Numbered from the stretch's first letter, positions 45,501 through 53,887 are shown. The stretch is 58,510 nucleotides of DNA from CAMDBL01 sp964498125 (GCA_964498125.1 CAZCGE010000037.1:1-58510), one strand, 5' to 3'. Notes: generated by a model not told the origin, from the letters alone. Numbers and translations are program-made.

Positions 45501-48282
45501 CGCCGACACACTGACCGGCGGCGCCGGCAACGACACACTCACCGGCGGTAATGACGATGATTCCCTGACCGGCGGCGCTGGCATCGACAGGTTCAACGTC
45601 GATTCCGGCACCGACAGTATCGCCGACCTGGGCAACGGCGGCGCCGATGTGCTGATCGTCTCTAGCGGCGCCACGGCCACGGGCACGGTAGCGGCTGCCT
45701 GGACCGCCACGGCCACCACCGCCAACAACGGCGGCACGGCCAATCTCACGTCATCGGGTCTCACCGTCAACCTGGCCTCGGCCACGGGATCGGCCGGCTT
45801 CTCCGTCACCAACTCCGGCGCTGCCGCCGCTTTCACCGGCAGCGGCTTCGCCGACACGCTCACCGGCGGCATCGGCAACGACACGCTATCAGGCGGCGCC
45901 GGCGTCGACAGTCTGACCGGCGGAGCCGGCAACGACACGATGACCGGCGGGACAGGCCTCGAGACCTTTGTCGTCGACTCTGGCACCGACACCATCACTG
46001 ACCTGGGCAACGGCGGCGCGGAAATCCTTGTCGTCTCCGGCGGCGCCACGGCCAATGCAACGGTCACCGCGGCCTGGACCGCCACCGTCGACACCAGCAA
46101 TTCGGGTACGGCCAATCTCACTTCGTCCGGCCTGGCGGTCAATTTGTCGGCGGTGACCGGCGGCAGCACCGGCTTTAGTGTCACCAACACGGGTGCCGCA
46201 ACCACCTTCACCGGCAGCACGTTCGCTGACACGCTGACCGGCGGCGCCGGCAACGACACGCTCACCGGTGGCGGCGGCAACGATACACTCACCGGCGGCG
46301 CTGGCATCGACAGGTTCAACGTCGACTCCGGCACCGACACCATCACAGACCTGGGCAACGGCGGCGCCGAAATCCTTGTCGTCTCCAGCGGCGCCACGGC
46401 CAACGGCACAGTCGCAGCTGCCTGGACCGCCACGGTCGCCACCAGCAACACTGGCGGCACGGCCAATCTCACCTCATCGGGCCTGGCGGTCAATCTGTCG
46501 GCGGTGACCGGCGGGACGACCGGCTACTCCGTCACGAACACTGGCGTCGCGACCACCTTCACCGGCAGCACGTTCGCCGACACGCTCACCGGCGACATCG
46601 GCAACGACACGCTTATCGGCGGCGGCGGTGCCGACAGTCTGGTAGGTGGCGGCGGCGTCGATTCCTTGAGCGGCGGCGCCGGCAACGACACGATGACCGG
46701 CGGCGCGGGCCTGGAGACCTTCATCGTCGACCTCGGCACCGACACCATCACCGACCTGGGCAACGGCGGCGCGGAAATCCTCATCGTTTCCAGCGGCGCC
46801 ACGGCCATCGGCACGGTAGCGGCAGCATGGACCGCCACGGCCACCACAGCCAACAACGGCGGCACGGCCAATCTCACGTCATCGGGCCTGGCGGTCAATC
46901 TGGCCTCGGCGACCGGATCGGCCGGCTACACCGTCAGCAACTCCGGCGCATCCGCCGCTTTCACCGGCAGCAGCTTTGCCGACACGCTCACCGGCGGCAT
47001 CGGCAATGACACGCTGTCGGGCGGTGCCGGCGTCGACAGCCTGACCGGTGGCGCGGGCAATGATACGATGACCGGTGGCACGGGCCTGGAGACTTTCAAC
47101 GTCGACTCCGGCACCGACACCATCACCGACCTGGGCAACGGCGGCGCGGAAATCCTTGTCGTCTCCGGCGGCGCCACGGCCAATGCAACGGTCACCGCGG
47201 CCTGGACCGCCACCGCCGCCACCAGCAATTCCGGAACCGCCAACCTCACGTCATCGGGCCTGGCCGTGAATTTGTCGGCCGTCACCAGTGGGACCGCCGG
47301 TTTCAATGTCACTGATTCATCCGCTTCCACGGCCACGACATTCACCGGCAGCGCCTTCGCCGATACGCTCTCTGGCGGGGCGGGCGATGACACCCTCGTC
47401 GGCGGCGGTGGCAATGACAGTCTCGTCGGCGGCGATAACAACGACAGCATGACCGGCGGGGCGGGTGATGACTCGCTCTCCGGTGGCCTCAATAGCGATG
47501 ATTACGTCTATTCGGGCACTGGCAATGGCAATGATACCATTACGGAGACGGCGGCGGGTGGCACCGACCGCATTCAGTTCAGCTCGATAACGGCATTCAC
47601 GACGCTCGACTTCGTGAGATCCGGCGTCGACCTGGTCGTAACATACGATGGCGGCACGATCACGGCCAAGAACGAATATAATGGCGGCACGGACATTTTC
47701 GAGGAGGTCCAGTTCAACTCCGCCACTTATGCTGGCTACGCGTTCGGCAACACTAATTATATTATCACGCTGGATTTCTCCAGCGGAGCCAGCGCCGATA
47801 TCGTTGCCGGCTCTTCGAGCGCCGACACCATCATCGGTGACGGCAACAGAAATTTGCTGTTCGGCGGCGGCGGCAATGACACCATCACCGGCGGGAACAG
47901 CGGCGATCTCCTTGCCGGCGGCGCCGGCAGTGACAGCCTCTTGGGCGGCATCGGCAACGACTATTTCGTTTACAGTACAGCGATCGGAACAGACATTGAT
48001 ACGATGACCGACTTCAACGCCAGCACGGCAGACGTGATCAGCCTCGACCGCGCCATTTTCTCGGCCTTGACGACGGTTGGCGCACTCGCTGCCGCAAATT
48101 TCGTGGCCAACGCGGGCGGGACCGCCGGAGACGCCAACGACTACATTCTCTACGACACGAACAACGGCAACCTCTACTACGACGCCGACGGCAACGGCGC
48201 CGGTGCGCGGGTGCAGTTCGCGACGCTGACGCTCGGCGGCATCACCGGCACCGTCGACGCCGCGGACCTTTACGTTTTCTGA
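42562..48282 (+). CDS. Giant RTX-type calcium-binding repeat protein
   Basis: A 1906-residue protein of low sequence complexity, rich in Gly, Asp, Asn, Thr and Ala, with almost no Cys, Lys or Arg. Dozens of GGxGxDxLx nonapeptides (for example GGAGNDTLTGG) form calcium-binding beta rolls. Two similar units at about residues 130-340 share LTALGIERLSLSSGNDSVSINATDTVG. Eight larger units at about 625-1610 each contain a VDxxTDxITDLGNGGAEIL strand segment, AAWTATA and a beta-rich block before the next nonapeptides. The end resembles serralysin-type C termini (YVF), the usual type I secretion signal; there is no N-terminal signal peptide. No catalytic domain or secretion genes are recognised. Probably a surface or secreted adhesin-like or S-layer-like protein. 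Confidence 0.93.
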   Translation: MPATNGNDTILIAEGDVFGLDALAGIDTLIGTTAIKTLNMTTANAEIFRGSNVVLLDNDDIVVTTAASLVAVRMYGFLGNDSLSGGAGADYLDGGVGIDTLSGGDGKDTLIGGAGGDFLHGGAGDDTVNFDIDDLLTGAIDGGIGTDNGVLGATLTGAAILDLTALGIERLSLSSGNDSVSINATDTVGRIIIGYLGSDTFTGALGADSLDGGDGGDSLVGGDGNDTLNGGAGADSLYGGNGADTLYIDVDDVASGAIDGGSGIDKATLALTLTGVTIADLTALGIERLSLSSGNDSVSINATDTVGRTIIGYLGNDTFTGALGADSLDGGDGNDNLAGGAGNDTLSGGANDDSMAGGGGLDRLDGGAGNDTLDGGAGNDVMVGGAGVDVFTGGDDNDTIYIDEFDTSFTGDAGRDLLQFKGSVGANIMLSAGAAFEFFTADTELVQDDYVDASANGIGIDIRGYAGNDTLIGSEYDAPSATAIDDVLDGDGGNDSIIGGAGNDRLFGRDGIDTLFGGDGDDVVYFDILDTQVFGGSGFDAANASLSTLAVNFDMTVHEFERFSGSHFNDTAVGTAGNDKLSGDIGDDILIGGGGVDGIDGSGGADSLTGGAGNDSLMGGADIDTFFVDADTDSIVDFGTGGAEVLVVSAGATALVKLTAAWTATAASSNSGTANLTSSGLAVDLSAVTVGTTGFAVTNTGAATTFIGSGFGDTLTGGGGDDTLIGGGGNDSLVGGVGVDSLAGGAGNDTMTGGAGLETFTVDLDTDTITDLGNGGAEILVVSTGATANATIGAAWTATAASSNSGTANLTSAAFAVDLSAVTGGTAGFSVTNLSGTGTTFTGTGFADTLTGAGGADTLIGGGGADNLAGGGGVDLLTGGAGNDTMTGGAGLETFIVDLDTDTVTDLGNGGAEILIVSGGATANATVTAAWTATATTANNGGTANLTSSGLAVNLALATGTTGYTVSNSGVAASFTGSSFADTLTGGAGNDTLTGGNDDDSLTGGAGIDRFNVDSGTDSIADLGNGGADVLIVSSGATATGTVAAAWTATATTANNGGTANLTSSGLTVNLASATGSAGFSVTNSGAAAAFTGSGFADTLTGGIGNDTLSGGAGVDSLTGGAGNDTMTGGTGLETFVVDSGTDTITDLGNGGAEILVVSGGATANATVTAAWTATVDTSNSGTANLTSSGLAVNLSAVTGGSTGFSVTNTGAATTFTGSTFADTLTGGAGNDTLTGGGGNDTLTGGAGIDRFNVDSGTDTITDLGNGGAEILVVSSGATANGTVAAAWTATVATSNTGGTANLTSSGLAVNLSAVTGGTTGYSVTNTGVATTFTGSTFADTLTGDIGNDTLIGGGGADSLVGGGGVDSLSGGAGNDTMTGGAGLETFIVDLGTDTITDLGNGGAEILIVSSGATAIGTVAAAWTATATTANNGGTANLTSSGLAVNLASATGSAGYTVSNSGASAAFTGSSFADTLTGGIGNDTLSGGAGVDSLTGGAGNDTMTGGTGLETFNVDSGTDTITDLGNGGAEILVVSGGATANATVTAAWTATAATSNSGTANLTSSGLAVNLSAVTSGTAGFNVTDSSASTATTFTGSAFADTLSGGAGDDTLVGGGGNDSLVGGDNNDSMTGGAGDDSLSGGLNSDDYVYSGTGNGNDTITETAAGGTDRIQFSSITAFTTLDFVRSGVDLVVTYDGGTITAKNEYNGGTDIFEEVQFNSATYAGYAFGNTNYIITLDFSSGASADIVAGSSSADTIIGDGNRNLLFGGGGNDTITGGNSGDLLAGGAGSDSLLGGIGNDYFVYSTAIGTDIDTMTDFNASTADVISLDRAIFSALTTVGALAAANFVANAGGTAGDANDYILYDTNNGNLYYDADGNGAGARVQFATLTLGGITGTVDAADLYVF
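42950..43575 (+). repeat. Internal duplication in the RTX gene, two units
   Basis: Two units with a period of about 360 bases encode nearly the same block: a GAIDGG segment, TALGIERLSLSSGNDSVSI, and IIGYLGxDTFTGALGADSLDGGDG. DNA identity within the second half of the unit is very high, indicating recent duplication or gene conversion. Confidence 0.8.
44434..47400 (+). repeat. Eight tandem units of about 350-405 bp in the RTX gene
   Basis: Units begin near 44434, 44837, 45242, 45590, 45962, 46311, 46715 and 47090. Spacings are about 403, 405, 348, 372, 349, 404 and 375, so unit lengths differ in steps close to 27 bases, that is, by whole nonapeptide repeats. Unit 5 and unit 8 are almost the same, as are units 4 and 6, hinting at higher-order duplication. 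Confidence 0.85.
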
Positions 48283-48308
48283 GGGACCAGGTCGCGGCGA
48301 CGATCCCC

Positions 48309-49874
48309 TCAGGTCTTCGGCTGGTCCGCCTTCCACCTGAGCCTCGGCTCTCTCGCCGCCTTGGTTTCGTCGAGACGGCGGCGGGGAGCGAGCTGCGGCG
48401 CCTGCTTGAACCGATCGACGTCGCCGCGCTTTGCCGCCGCCGCCAGATCGCGCAGGGTGGCGATGAAAAGGTCGAGCGCGCCTTTACCCTCGCTCTCGGT
48501 CGGCTCGATCAGCATGGCGCCGTGCACGACCAGGGGAAAATACACCGTCATCGGGTGATAGCCCTCGTCGATCATCGCCTTGGCGAAGTCCAGCGTCGAG
48601 ATGCCAGTGTCCTTCAGGAACGTATCGTCGAACAGCACCTCGTGCATGCAGGGCCGGTCGCCGAACGGCTGGCTCATGACATCCTTGAGGCCGGCGCGCA
48701 CGTAATTGGCGTTGAGCACGGCATCCTCCGAGGCCTGACGCATGCCGTCGGCGCCGTGGCTCAGCATATAGGTCAGCGCGCGCACGAACATGCCCATCTG
48801 GCCATGAAACGCGGTGAGACGGCCGAACGGCATGTTGCCGTGCCGGCTGGCGCCGACCTCGTCCTCGATCAGGCGGAACACGTCGCCTTCGCGCAGCGCG
48901 TACGGCAAGGGCGCGAAGCGGGCCAGCGCCGCCGACAACACCACCGGACCCGAGCCCGGCCCGCCGCCGCCGTGCGGCGTCGAAAACGTCTTGTGCAGGT
49001 TGATGTGCATGGCGTCGATGCCGAGATCGCCGGGCCGCACCTTGCCGACGATGGCGTTGAAATTGGCGCCGTCGCAGTAAAAATAGGCGCCGGCGGCATG
49101 CACCGCCTTGGCGATGTCGACGATCTCGGGCTCGAACAACCCGCACGTATTCGGGTTGGTCAGCATGATGGCGGCGACCTCGGGGGTCAGCGCTGCCCGC
49201 ACCGCGTCGGCCGCCACCGTGCCGTCCGGCCGCGCTGGCACGGATTTGACCGTGTAGCCCATGAAGGCCGCGGTGGCGGGGTTGGTGCCATGCGCTGAAT
49301 CGGGCACCAGCACGATCGTCCGCTTTGCACCTTTCGCCGTGTGCGCGGCCTTGATGGCCAGCATGCCGCAGAGCTCGCCGTGCGCCCCGGCTTTCGGCGA
49401 CATCGCCACGGCCTTCATGCCTGTCAGCTCCAGTAGATAGCCGGCCAGCGTCTGCATCAGCGCGATGGCGCCCTGCACGGTGCGCTGCGGCTGTAGCGGA
49501 TGGATATCGCCAAACCCCGGCAACCGGGCGATCTTCTCGTTGAGGCGCGGGTTGTGCTTCATGGTGCAGGAGCCGAGCGGGTAAAGCCCGGAGTCGATCG
49601 CATAGTTCTTGCGCGACAGCCGCACGTAGTGGCGCACGGCCTCCGGCTCCGACAGGCCCGGCAGGCCGATCGGCTGGCTGCGTTCCAGGCCGGCGAGGCG
49701 GGATTTGATGGCCTTGGGCTCCGGCAGATCGACGCCGGTCTTGCTCACGCTGCCGCGCCGCTCGAAGATCAGGGCTTCCTCGTGATCGAGGCCGCGATGA
49801 CCGGTGAAGGTCGCGCCGGTCTGGCCGGCGGGCGCGGCCGGGCGGGTTGGACGATCGTCCTTGTGCACCGTCAT
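48309..49874 (-). CDS. gcvPB: Glycine dehydrogenase (decarboxylating) subunit 2
   Basis: A 521-residue P-protein beta subunit: YPLGSCTMKHNPRLNE, SPKAGAHGELCGMLAI, and the PLP-lysine segment MHINLHKTFSTPHGGGGPGSGP. With GcvPA it decarboxylates glycine and loads aminomethyl onto GcvH. Its ATG overlaps the gcvPA stop (ATGA, 49871-49874). Two-subunit P-protein is common outside enterobacteria. It is the last gene of the operon. Confidence 0.96.
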   Translation of the reverse strand: MTVHKDDRPTRPAAPAGQTGATFTGHRGLDHEEALIFERRGSVSKTGVDLPEPKAIKSRLAGLERSQPIGLPGLSEPEAVRHYVRLSRKNYAIDSGLYPLGSCTMKHNPRLNEKIARLPGFGDIHPLQPQRTVQGAIALMQTLAGYLLELTGMKAVAMSPKAGAHGELCGMLAIKAAHTAKGAKRTIVLVPDSAHGTNPATAAFMGYTVKSVPARPDGTVAADAVRAALTPEVAAIMLTNPNTCGLFEPEIVDIAKAVHAAGAYFYCDGANFNAIVGKVRPGDLGIDAMHINLHKTFSTPHGGGGPGSGPVVLSAALARFAPLPYALREGDVFRLIEDEVGASRHGNMPFGRLTAFHGQMGMFVRALTYMLSHGADGMRQASEDAVLNANYVRAGLKDVMSQPFGDRPCMHEVLFDDTFLKDTGISTLDFAKAMIDEGYHPMTVYFPLVVHGAMLIEPTESEGKGALDLFIATLRDLAAAAKRGDVDRFKQAPQLAPRRRLDETKAAREPRLRWKADQPKT

Positions 49875-51217
49875 CGCAGAACCTCCGTCAACGTTCTGGC
49901 GAAACTCGCGCGATCGCCGTTGGTGTTGGTCTCGCTCGATGCGACAACGATCAGATCACGCAGATCGCGCCGAAGGGGCAGCAGTCGCGACACCGGAACG
50001 CCGCCGAGCACGCCCTTCTGCGCCAGTCGATCGATCGTATTCTCGGCGTCCGCCGGCACGCGAATCGTGAACTCGTTGAAGAACGCTGGCGTCAGCACCT
50101 CGACGCCGCGGATATGTCCCAGCCGCTCGGCCAGATCGCAGGCGTTGGCGTGGTTGATCGCAGCCAATCGCCGCAAGCTGACCTCGCCCAACAGCGTCAT
50201 GTGGATCGTGAACGCCAGCGCGCACAGGCCGGAGTTGGTGCAGATGTTGCTGGTCGCCTTCTCGCGGCGGATATGTTGCTCGCGCGTCGACAGCGTCAGC
50301 ACAAAACCGCGCCGGCCTTCCGCATCCACCGTTTCGCCGCACAGGCGACCCGGCATCTGCCGCACGAATTTCTCGCGCGTCGCGAACAGGCCGACATAGG
50401 GCCCGCCGAAATTCAAGCCGTTGCCGATCGACTGGCCTTCCGCCACGACGATGTCGGCGCCCATCTCGCCAGGTGACTTGATCGCGCCGAGCGAGACGAC
50501 CTCGGTGACGACGGCGACCAGCAGCGCGCCGGCCTTGTGCGCGGCCTCGGCGATCGGGCCAAGATCGCGGATGCCGCCGAAAAAATCCGGGTTCTGCACG
50601 ACGACGCAGGAAGTCTCCTGATCGATGGCGGCGACGATGTCCTCGAGCGTTCCGGGCGCCGCCTCGGGTCCCGCCACCACGTGACCACCGAAGCGCGACA
50701 GCGTCTCGATCACGGCGCGATACTGCGGATGCAGGCCGCCCGAGACGATGGCTTTCTTGCGCTTGGTGATGCGATGCGCCATCAGCACCGCCTCGGCCGC
50801 CGCCGTCGAGCCATCGTACATGGAAGCGTTCGCCACCTCCATACCGGTCAACAGCGCCACCTGCGTCTGGAATTCGTACAAATATTGCAGGGTGCCCTGA
50901 CTGATCTCTGGCTGATACGGCGTATAGCTGGTGAGAAACTCCGAACGCTGGATCAGATGATCGACGCTGGCAGGCACGTGATGGCGGTAAGCGCCGGCGC
51001 CAATGAAGAACGGCACGCTGCCCGCCGGCGTGTTGCGGTTGGCAAGCTGGGCCATCTGGCGCTCGACCTCGAACTCGCCCAAGCCGAGCGGCAGGTGCGG
51101 CAGCTCCGCGAGCAACTTGTCCTTCGGCACCGCGGCGAACAGAGCGTCCACCGATGCGACGCCGATCGTATCGAGCATCGCCAGCCGATCGGCCGGCTCC
51201 AGCGGGAGATAGCGCAT
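49871..51217 (-). CDS. gcvPA: Glycine dehydrogenase (decarboxylating) subunit 1
   Basis: A 448-residue P-protein alpha subunit: FIGAGAYRHHVPASVDHLIQRSEFLTSYTPYQPEISQGTLQYLYEFQTQV, NASMYDGSTAAAEAVLMA and TSNICTNSGLCALAFTIHM are typical. The ATG at 51217 lies within the gcvH stop (TGATG); the TTG one codon earlier is less likely. It works with GcvPB as a heterotetramer. Confidence 0.96.
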   Translation of the reverse strand: MRYLPLEPADRLAMLDTIGVASVDALFAAVPKDKLLAELPHLPLGLGEFEVERQMAQLANRNTPAGSVPFFIGAGAYRHHVPASVDHLIQRSEFLTSYTPYQPEISQGTLQYLYEFQTQVALLTGMEVANASMYDGSTAAAEAVLMAHRITKRKKAIVSGGLHPQYRAVIETLSRFGGHVVAGPEAAPGTLEDIVAAIDQETSCVVVQNPDFFGGIRDLGPIAEAAHKAGALLVAVVTEVVSLGAIKSPGEMGADIVVAEGQSIGNGLNFGGPYVGLFATREKFVRQMPGRLCGETVDAEGRRGFVLTLSTREQHIRREKATSNICTNSGLCALAFTIHMTLLGEVSLRRLAAINHANACDLAERLGHIRGVEVLTPAFFNEFTIRVPADAENTIDRLAQKGVLGGVPVSRLLPLRRDLRDLIVVASSETNTNGDRASFARTLTEVLR

Positions 51218-51600
51218 CAACTGCTCTCCTTGGCAAACGTGTCGTAGGCGGCGCGGTCCATCAGCTGGTCGAGCTCGGCCTTGTCGGCGAACCGGATCTT
51301 GTAGAACCAGCCTCCCGCCTCGGCGCCCTCGTTGACGAGCTCTGGATGCTCCGCCAGCGCTGCATTGATCTCGATCACCTCGCCCGACACCGGCGAGAAG
51401 ACATCGCTGGCCGCCTTGACGCTCTCGACCACGGCGCAGGCCTCGTTCGACTTGACCTTCTGGCCAACGTCCGGCGTCTGCACAAAGACGATATCGCCAA
51501 GCTGTTCAGCGGCATGCGCGGTAATCCCGACCACGCCGACATCTGAATCGTCCGCGACGAAAACGTACTCATGCTCTTTGCTGAAGCGCTCGATGGGCAT
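51217..51600 (-). CDS. gcvH: Glycine cleavage system H protein
   Basis: A 127-residue lipoyl carrier: HEYVFVADDSDVGVVGITAHAAEQLGDIVFVQTPDVGQ, the lipoylated Lys62 in VVESVKAASD, and FSPVSGEVIEINAAL. It shuttles the aminomethyl group among P, T and L proteins. Start at 51600; it is followed without a gap by gcvPA and lies 25 bases after gcvT. Confidence 0.97.
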   Translation of the reverse strand: MPIERFSKEHEYVFVADDSDVGVVGITAHAAEQLGDIVFVQTPDVGQKVKSNEACAVVESVKAASDVFSPVSGEVIEINAALAEHPELVNEGAEAGGWFYKIRFADKAELDQLMDRAAYDTFAKESS

Positions 51601-51619
51601 TTTAGGCTCCTGCGCGTTG

Positions 51620-51650
51620 ACGGGGTCAGACCCGCAGGGTCTGACCCCGT
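51620..51650. repeat. Perfect 14-bp hairpin over the gcvT stop codon
   Basis: Arms ACGGGGTCAGACCC (51620-51633) and GGGTCTGACCCCGT (51637-51650) with a GCA loop include the last codons and stop of gcvT (QTLRV). It lies inside the gcv operon, before gcvH, so it may partly terminate or stabilise the upstream message. The GTCAGAC core is shared with 18035-18055. Confidence 0.75.
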
Positions 51651-52786
51651 TTGTAGCGATGCGGGACGAATGGCAATGGCGCGACATGCGCCGGCAGCGG
51701 TTTACCGCGCACGATGAGCTGAAGGGGGGCGCCGAGCCCAGCACAGGCACTGGCGACATAGCCCATGGCGATCGGCGCATTGACGGATGGGCCAAAGCCG
51801 CCAGAGGTGACGGTGCCAATCTTTTCTCCGGTCACGGATAGGACTTCGGTACCCTCGCGCGCCGGCGCGCGGCCAACGGGCTGGATGCCGACCCGCAGCC
51901 GTTTCGGGCCTTCGGCCAACTCGCGCTGGATGCGCTTAGCACCCGGGAATCCGCCTTCGACGCGCCGCCGCTTCTGGATCGACCAACCGAGCCCCGCCTC
52001 GATCGGCGAGGTGGTCTCGTCGATGTCGTGGCCATAGAGGCAGAGGCCGGCTTCGAGACGCAGTGAATCGCGAGCACCCAGGCCAATCGGCCGAACGCGA
52101 GCATCCTCCGAGAGCGCCTGCCACAGGTCCTGGGCGCGGTCGGATCTGACCGAAATTTCAAAGCCGTCCTCGCCAGTGTATCCCGAGCGCGCGACATGGC
52201 AGCCGATGCCGGCCACCTTGCCGCTGGTCGACTGCAGGAAGCCGAGGGCGGCAGCGGCGGGGCACAAGCGCTGCATCACATCGGCGGCAAGCGGGCCCTG
52301 CAGCGCCAGCAGGGATCGATCATCCTTGGCGATCAGCTCAAGTCCTGGCGGCAAATTCCGCCGCAAATGGGCGACATCGGTCGTCTTGCGCGCGGCATTG
52401 ACCACCAGCATCAGCGCGCCGTCGTCGGCGGGATCGTGCGAGCGCGTCACCATCAGGTCGTCGATGATGCCGCCTGCCTCGTTGAGAAGCTGGGTGTAGC
52501 GCTGCTGACCATGCTTCAGGCCGAGGATATCGGCGGGCACCAGCTGCTCCAGGAAACCCGCGACCGACTCATGCCGCTTGTCGGCGACGACGAGAAACGC
52601 CTGTCCCATATGCGAGACATCAAACAGCCCGGCCTGTTCACGCGTCCACAGGTGCTCCTTGAGGACACCGAGGGGATACTGCACCGGCATCTCATAACCG
52701 GCGAAGGGCACCATCTTGGCGCCGAGCGCGACGTGGGTGTAGTAAATGGGGGTGCGCTGCAGGGGGGTGGCGGCGGCGGCGCTCAT
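51626..52786 (-). CDS. gcvT: Glycine cleavage system T protein (aminomethyltransferase)
   Basis: A 386-residue T protein: YYTHVALGAKMVPFAGYEMPVQY, LFDVSHMGQ, GGIIDDLMV, VARSGYTGEDGFEI, GLGARDSLRLEAGLCLYGHDID and IGTVTSGGFGPSVN. It transfers the methylene group from GcvH to tetrahydrofolate, releasing ammonia. It is the first gene of the operon, directly behind the glycine riboswitch. The C terminus (KRGQTLRV) is encoded within a perfect hairpin repeat. Confidence 0.97.
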   Translation of the reverse strand: MSAAAATPLQRTPIYYTHVALGAKMVPFAGYEMPVQYPLGVLKEHLWTREQAGLFDVSHMGQAFLVVADKRHESVAGFLEQLVPADILGLKHGQQRYTQLLNEAGGIIDDLMVTRSHDPADDGALMLVVNAARKTTDVAHLRRNLPPGLELIAKDDRSLLALQGPLAADVMQRLCPAAAALGFLQSTSGKVAGIGCHVARSGYTGEDGFEISVRSDRAQDLWQALSEDARVRPIGLGARDSLRLEAGLCLYGHDIDETTSPIEAGLGWSIQKRRRVEGGFPGAKRIQRELAEGPKRLRVGIQPVGRAPAREGTEVLSVTGEKIGTVTSGGFGPSVNAPIAMGYVASACAGLGAPLQLIVRGKPLPAHVAPLPFVPHRYKRGQTLRV

Positions 52787-52844
52787 GTCCGGTGGTCCCG
52801 CATCGACTCGGCTCCCGCACGCCGGCTGGCGTCCAGGTCGAGCC

Positions 52845-53055
52845 CCCTCTGTCGCGGAACCTGAGAGTTTTAAGCGCCGCGATGCCGGCTTGGCATTACG
52901 GGCCTTATCCCCTTCGGTGAGCCGAGATCATCATCCCGGCTGCTTTCCAGAGCGCCATCTTCCTGCGGTCCGTTTGCCTGAGAGTTTCCGGGGCGGTTGC
53001 TCCTTCGGCGCCGACACGAGCCATTGGCTCCTGCCGGTCTCTTCCGCAGACGTCG
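52845..53055 (-). promoter_or_regulatory. Tandem glycine riboswitch (gcvT leader)
   Basis: On the minus strand, aptamer one runs from about 53050 to 52962: GCGGAAGAGACC, GCGCCGAAGGAGCAA and ACTCTCAGGCAAACGGACCGC. A short linker leads to aptamer two (about 52957-52848): GCGCTCTGGAAAGC, CACCGAAGGGGA and AACTCTCAGG. These are the conserved P1/P2/P3 junction segments of glycine riboswitches. Aptamer two has GGAAAG where GGAGAG is usual. Such tandem switches normally turn on gcv genes when glycine is abundant. The 60 bases to gcvT would hold the expression platform. Confidence 0.93.
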
Positions 53056-53128
53056 ACTGGCTTTGAGGATGATGGGAATACGGTTGGCGCAAGTCAATGG
53101 CCACAAACCCGAGGGCAGTGGAAATCCG

Positions 53129-53234
53129 CCTAAGCAGACTTTCGTTGGAAGACCAACGATTCATCTGCTTAGACTTTGCTTTAGCAGAGTTTTATCGCCA
53201 AACCGCGAGGTACACTTTTGCGAACTCTGCTTAG
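53129..53234 (+). repeat. Double-hairpin repeat, copy A
   Basis: A 106-base unit made of two hairpins. The first has arms CTAAGCAGA / TCTGCTTAG with an inner CGTTGG..CCAACG. The second has arms AGCAGAGTT / AACTCTGCT around a Cys-free, AC-rich loop with CCGCGAGGT. Copy B is at 53944-54050 in the same orientation. Its right end supplies the TAA stop of the lipoprotein gene. Confidence 0.9.
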
Positions 53235-53887
53235 CCAGCGCCGGGCACGTTGCGCTCGAAGCCGACGTGGACCTCGAAATCGCCGGGCCGCGTTCCCTCC
53301 GGCACGTTGAACGTAATCGTCCGCACCATGGAGAAGTAGCCGATCGGCTTGTCCGGCGCCACGGCAACGTCGACCTTCATGCTATCCGCGGCCACCCGCT
53401 CGCGCTTGCCATCCGTCACGAACACGTTGACGGGGAATGCCAATTGACCCGCGCGGCCCTTCGGACCCAGCAGCACGCGACCAGAGAAACCGTACTTGAC
53501 AGTGACCCGGCCCTTCTGGATGTCGCATTCACGCGCCGTGCGCGTGATCTCGCCACGATGCATCACGGCCAGTGCATCACCCGGCCGGCCGGCCTCGTAG
53601 ATGGTCAAATTATTGTCGCGCGACCAGACCTGGAACTTCGGGCAGCCGTGCGCGATCTGCATGTCCGTGCTGCCGGTGGTGGCGGCATCGCCCTTGGCCG
53701 CCGACAACAGCTCTTCCTCGGTGACCGCGGAAACCTGTGTCTTGGATGAGTTGCCGCCGCCAAACATGCCGCCGCCGATACCGGACGTGACGGACGACAG
53801 CCCGCAACCCGTCAGCAGGGTGCCGGCCAGACCGGCAGCGAGGCAGTTGCGCGCGGCTTTCGTCGCCATCTTCAGACCATGCGTCAC
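53231..53887 (-). CDS. Putative lipoprotein of unknown function
   Basis: A 218-residue exported protein with a lipobox (LLTGC) after a hydrophobic stretch, then a Gly-Ser-rich linker (GIGGGMFGGGNSS) and a beta-rich domain (CPKFQVWSRDNNLTIYEAG, GRVTVKYGFSGRVLLGPKGRAG, ISFNVPEGTRPGDFEVHVGF-like ending). I do not recognise a characterised family; similar proteins occur as conserved hypothetical proteins in alphaproteobacteria. The GTG at 53887 has AAGGA upstream; the ATG at 53869 gives a more usual signal sequence. The stop codon is inside repeat copy A, and copy B lies 57 bases before the start. Confidence 0.8.
   Translation of the reverse strand: MTHGLKMATKAARNCLAAGLAGTLLTGCGLSSVTSGIGGGMFGGGNSSKTQVSAVTEEELLSAAKGDAATTGSTDMQIAHGCPKFQVWSRDNNLTIYEAGRPGDALAVMHRGEITRTARECDIQKGRVTVKYGFSGRVLLGPKGRAGQLAFPVNVFVTDGKRERVAADSMKVDVAVAPDKPIGYFSMVRTITFNVPEGTRPGDFEVHVGFERNVPGAG

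Noticed and set aside
44259..47492. Several 190-390-codon minus-strand frames rich in Pro, Ser, Val and Ala inside the RTX gene
   Set aside because: They are mirror images of the Gly-Asp-Asn-Thr repeats and repeat with the same period; no start sites or independent evidence.
42562..48282. Possible CRISPR-like array because of regular short repeats
   Set aside because: The repeats keep an open reading frame and encode calcium-binding nonapeptides; there are no constant repeats with unique spacers.
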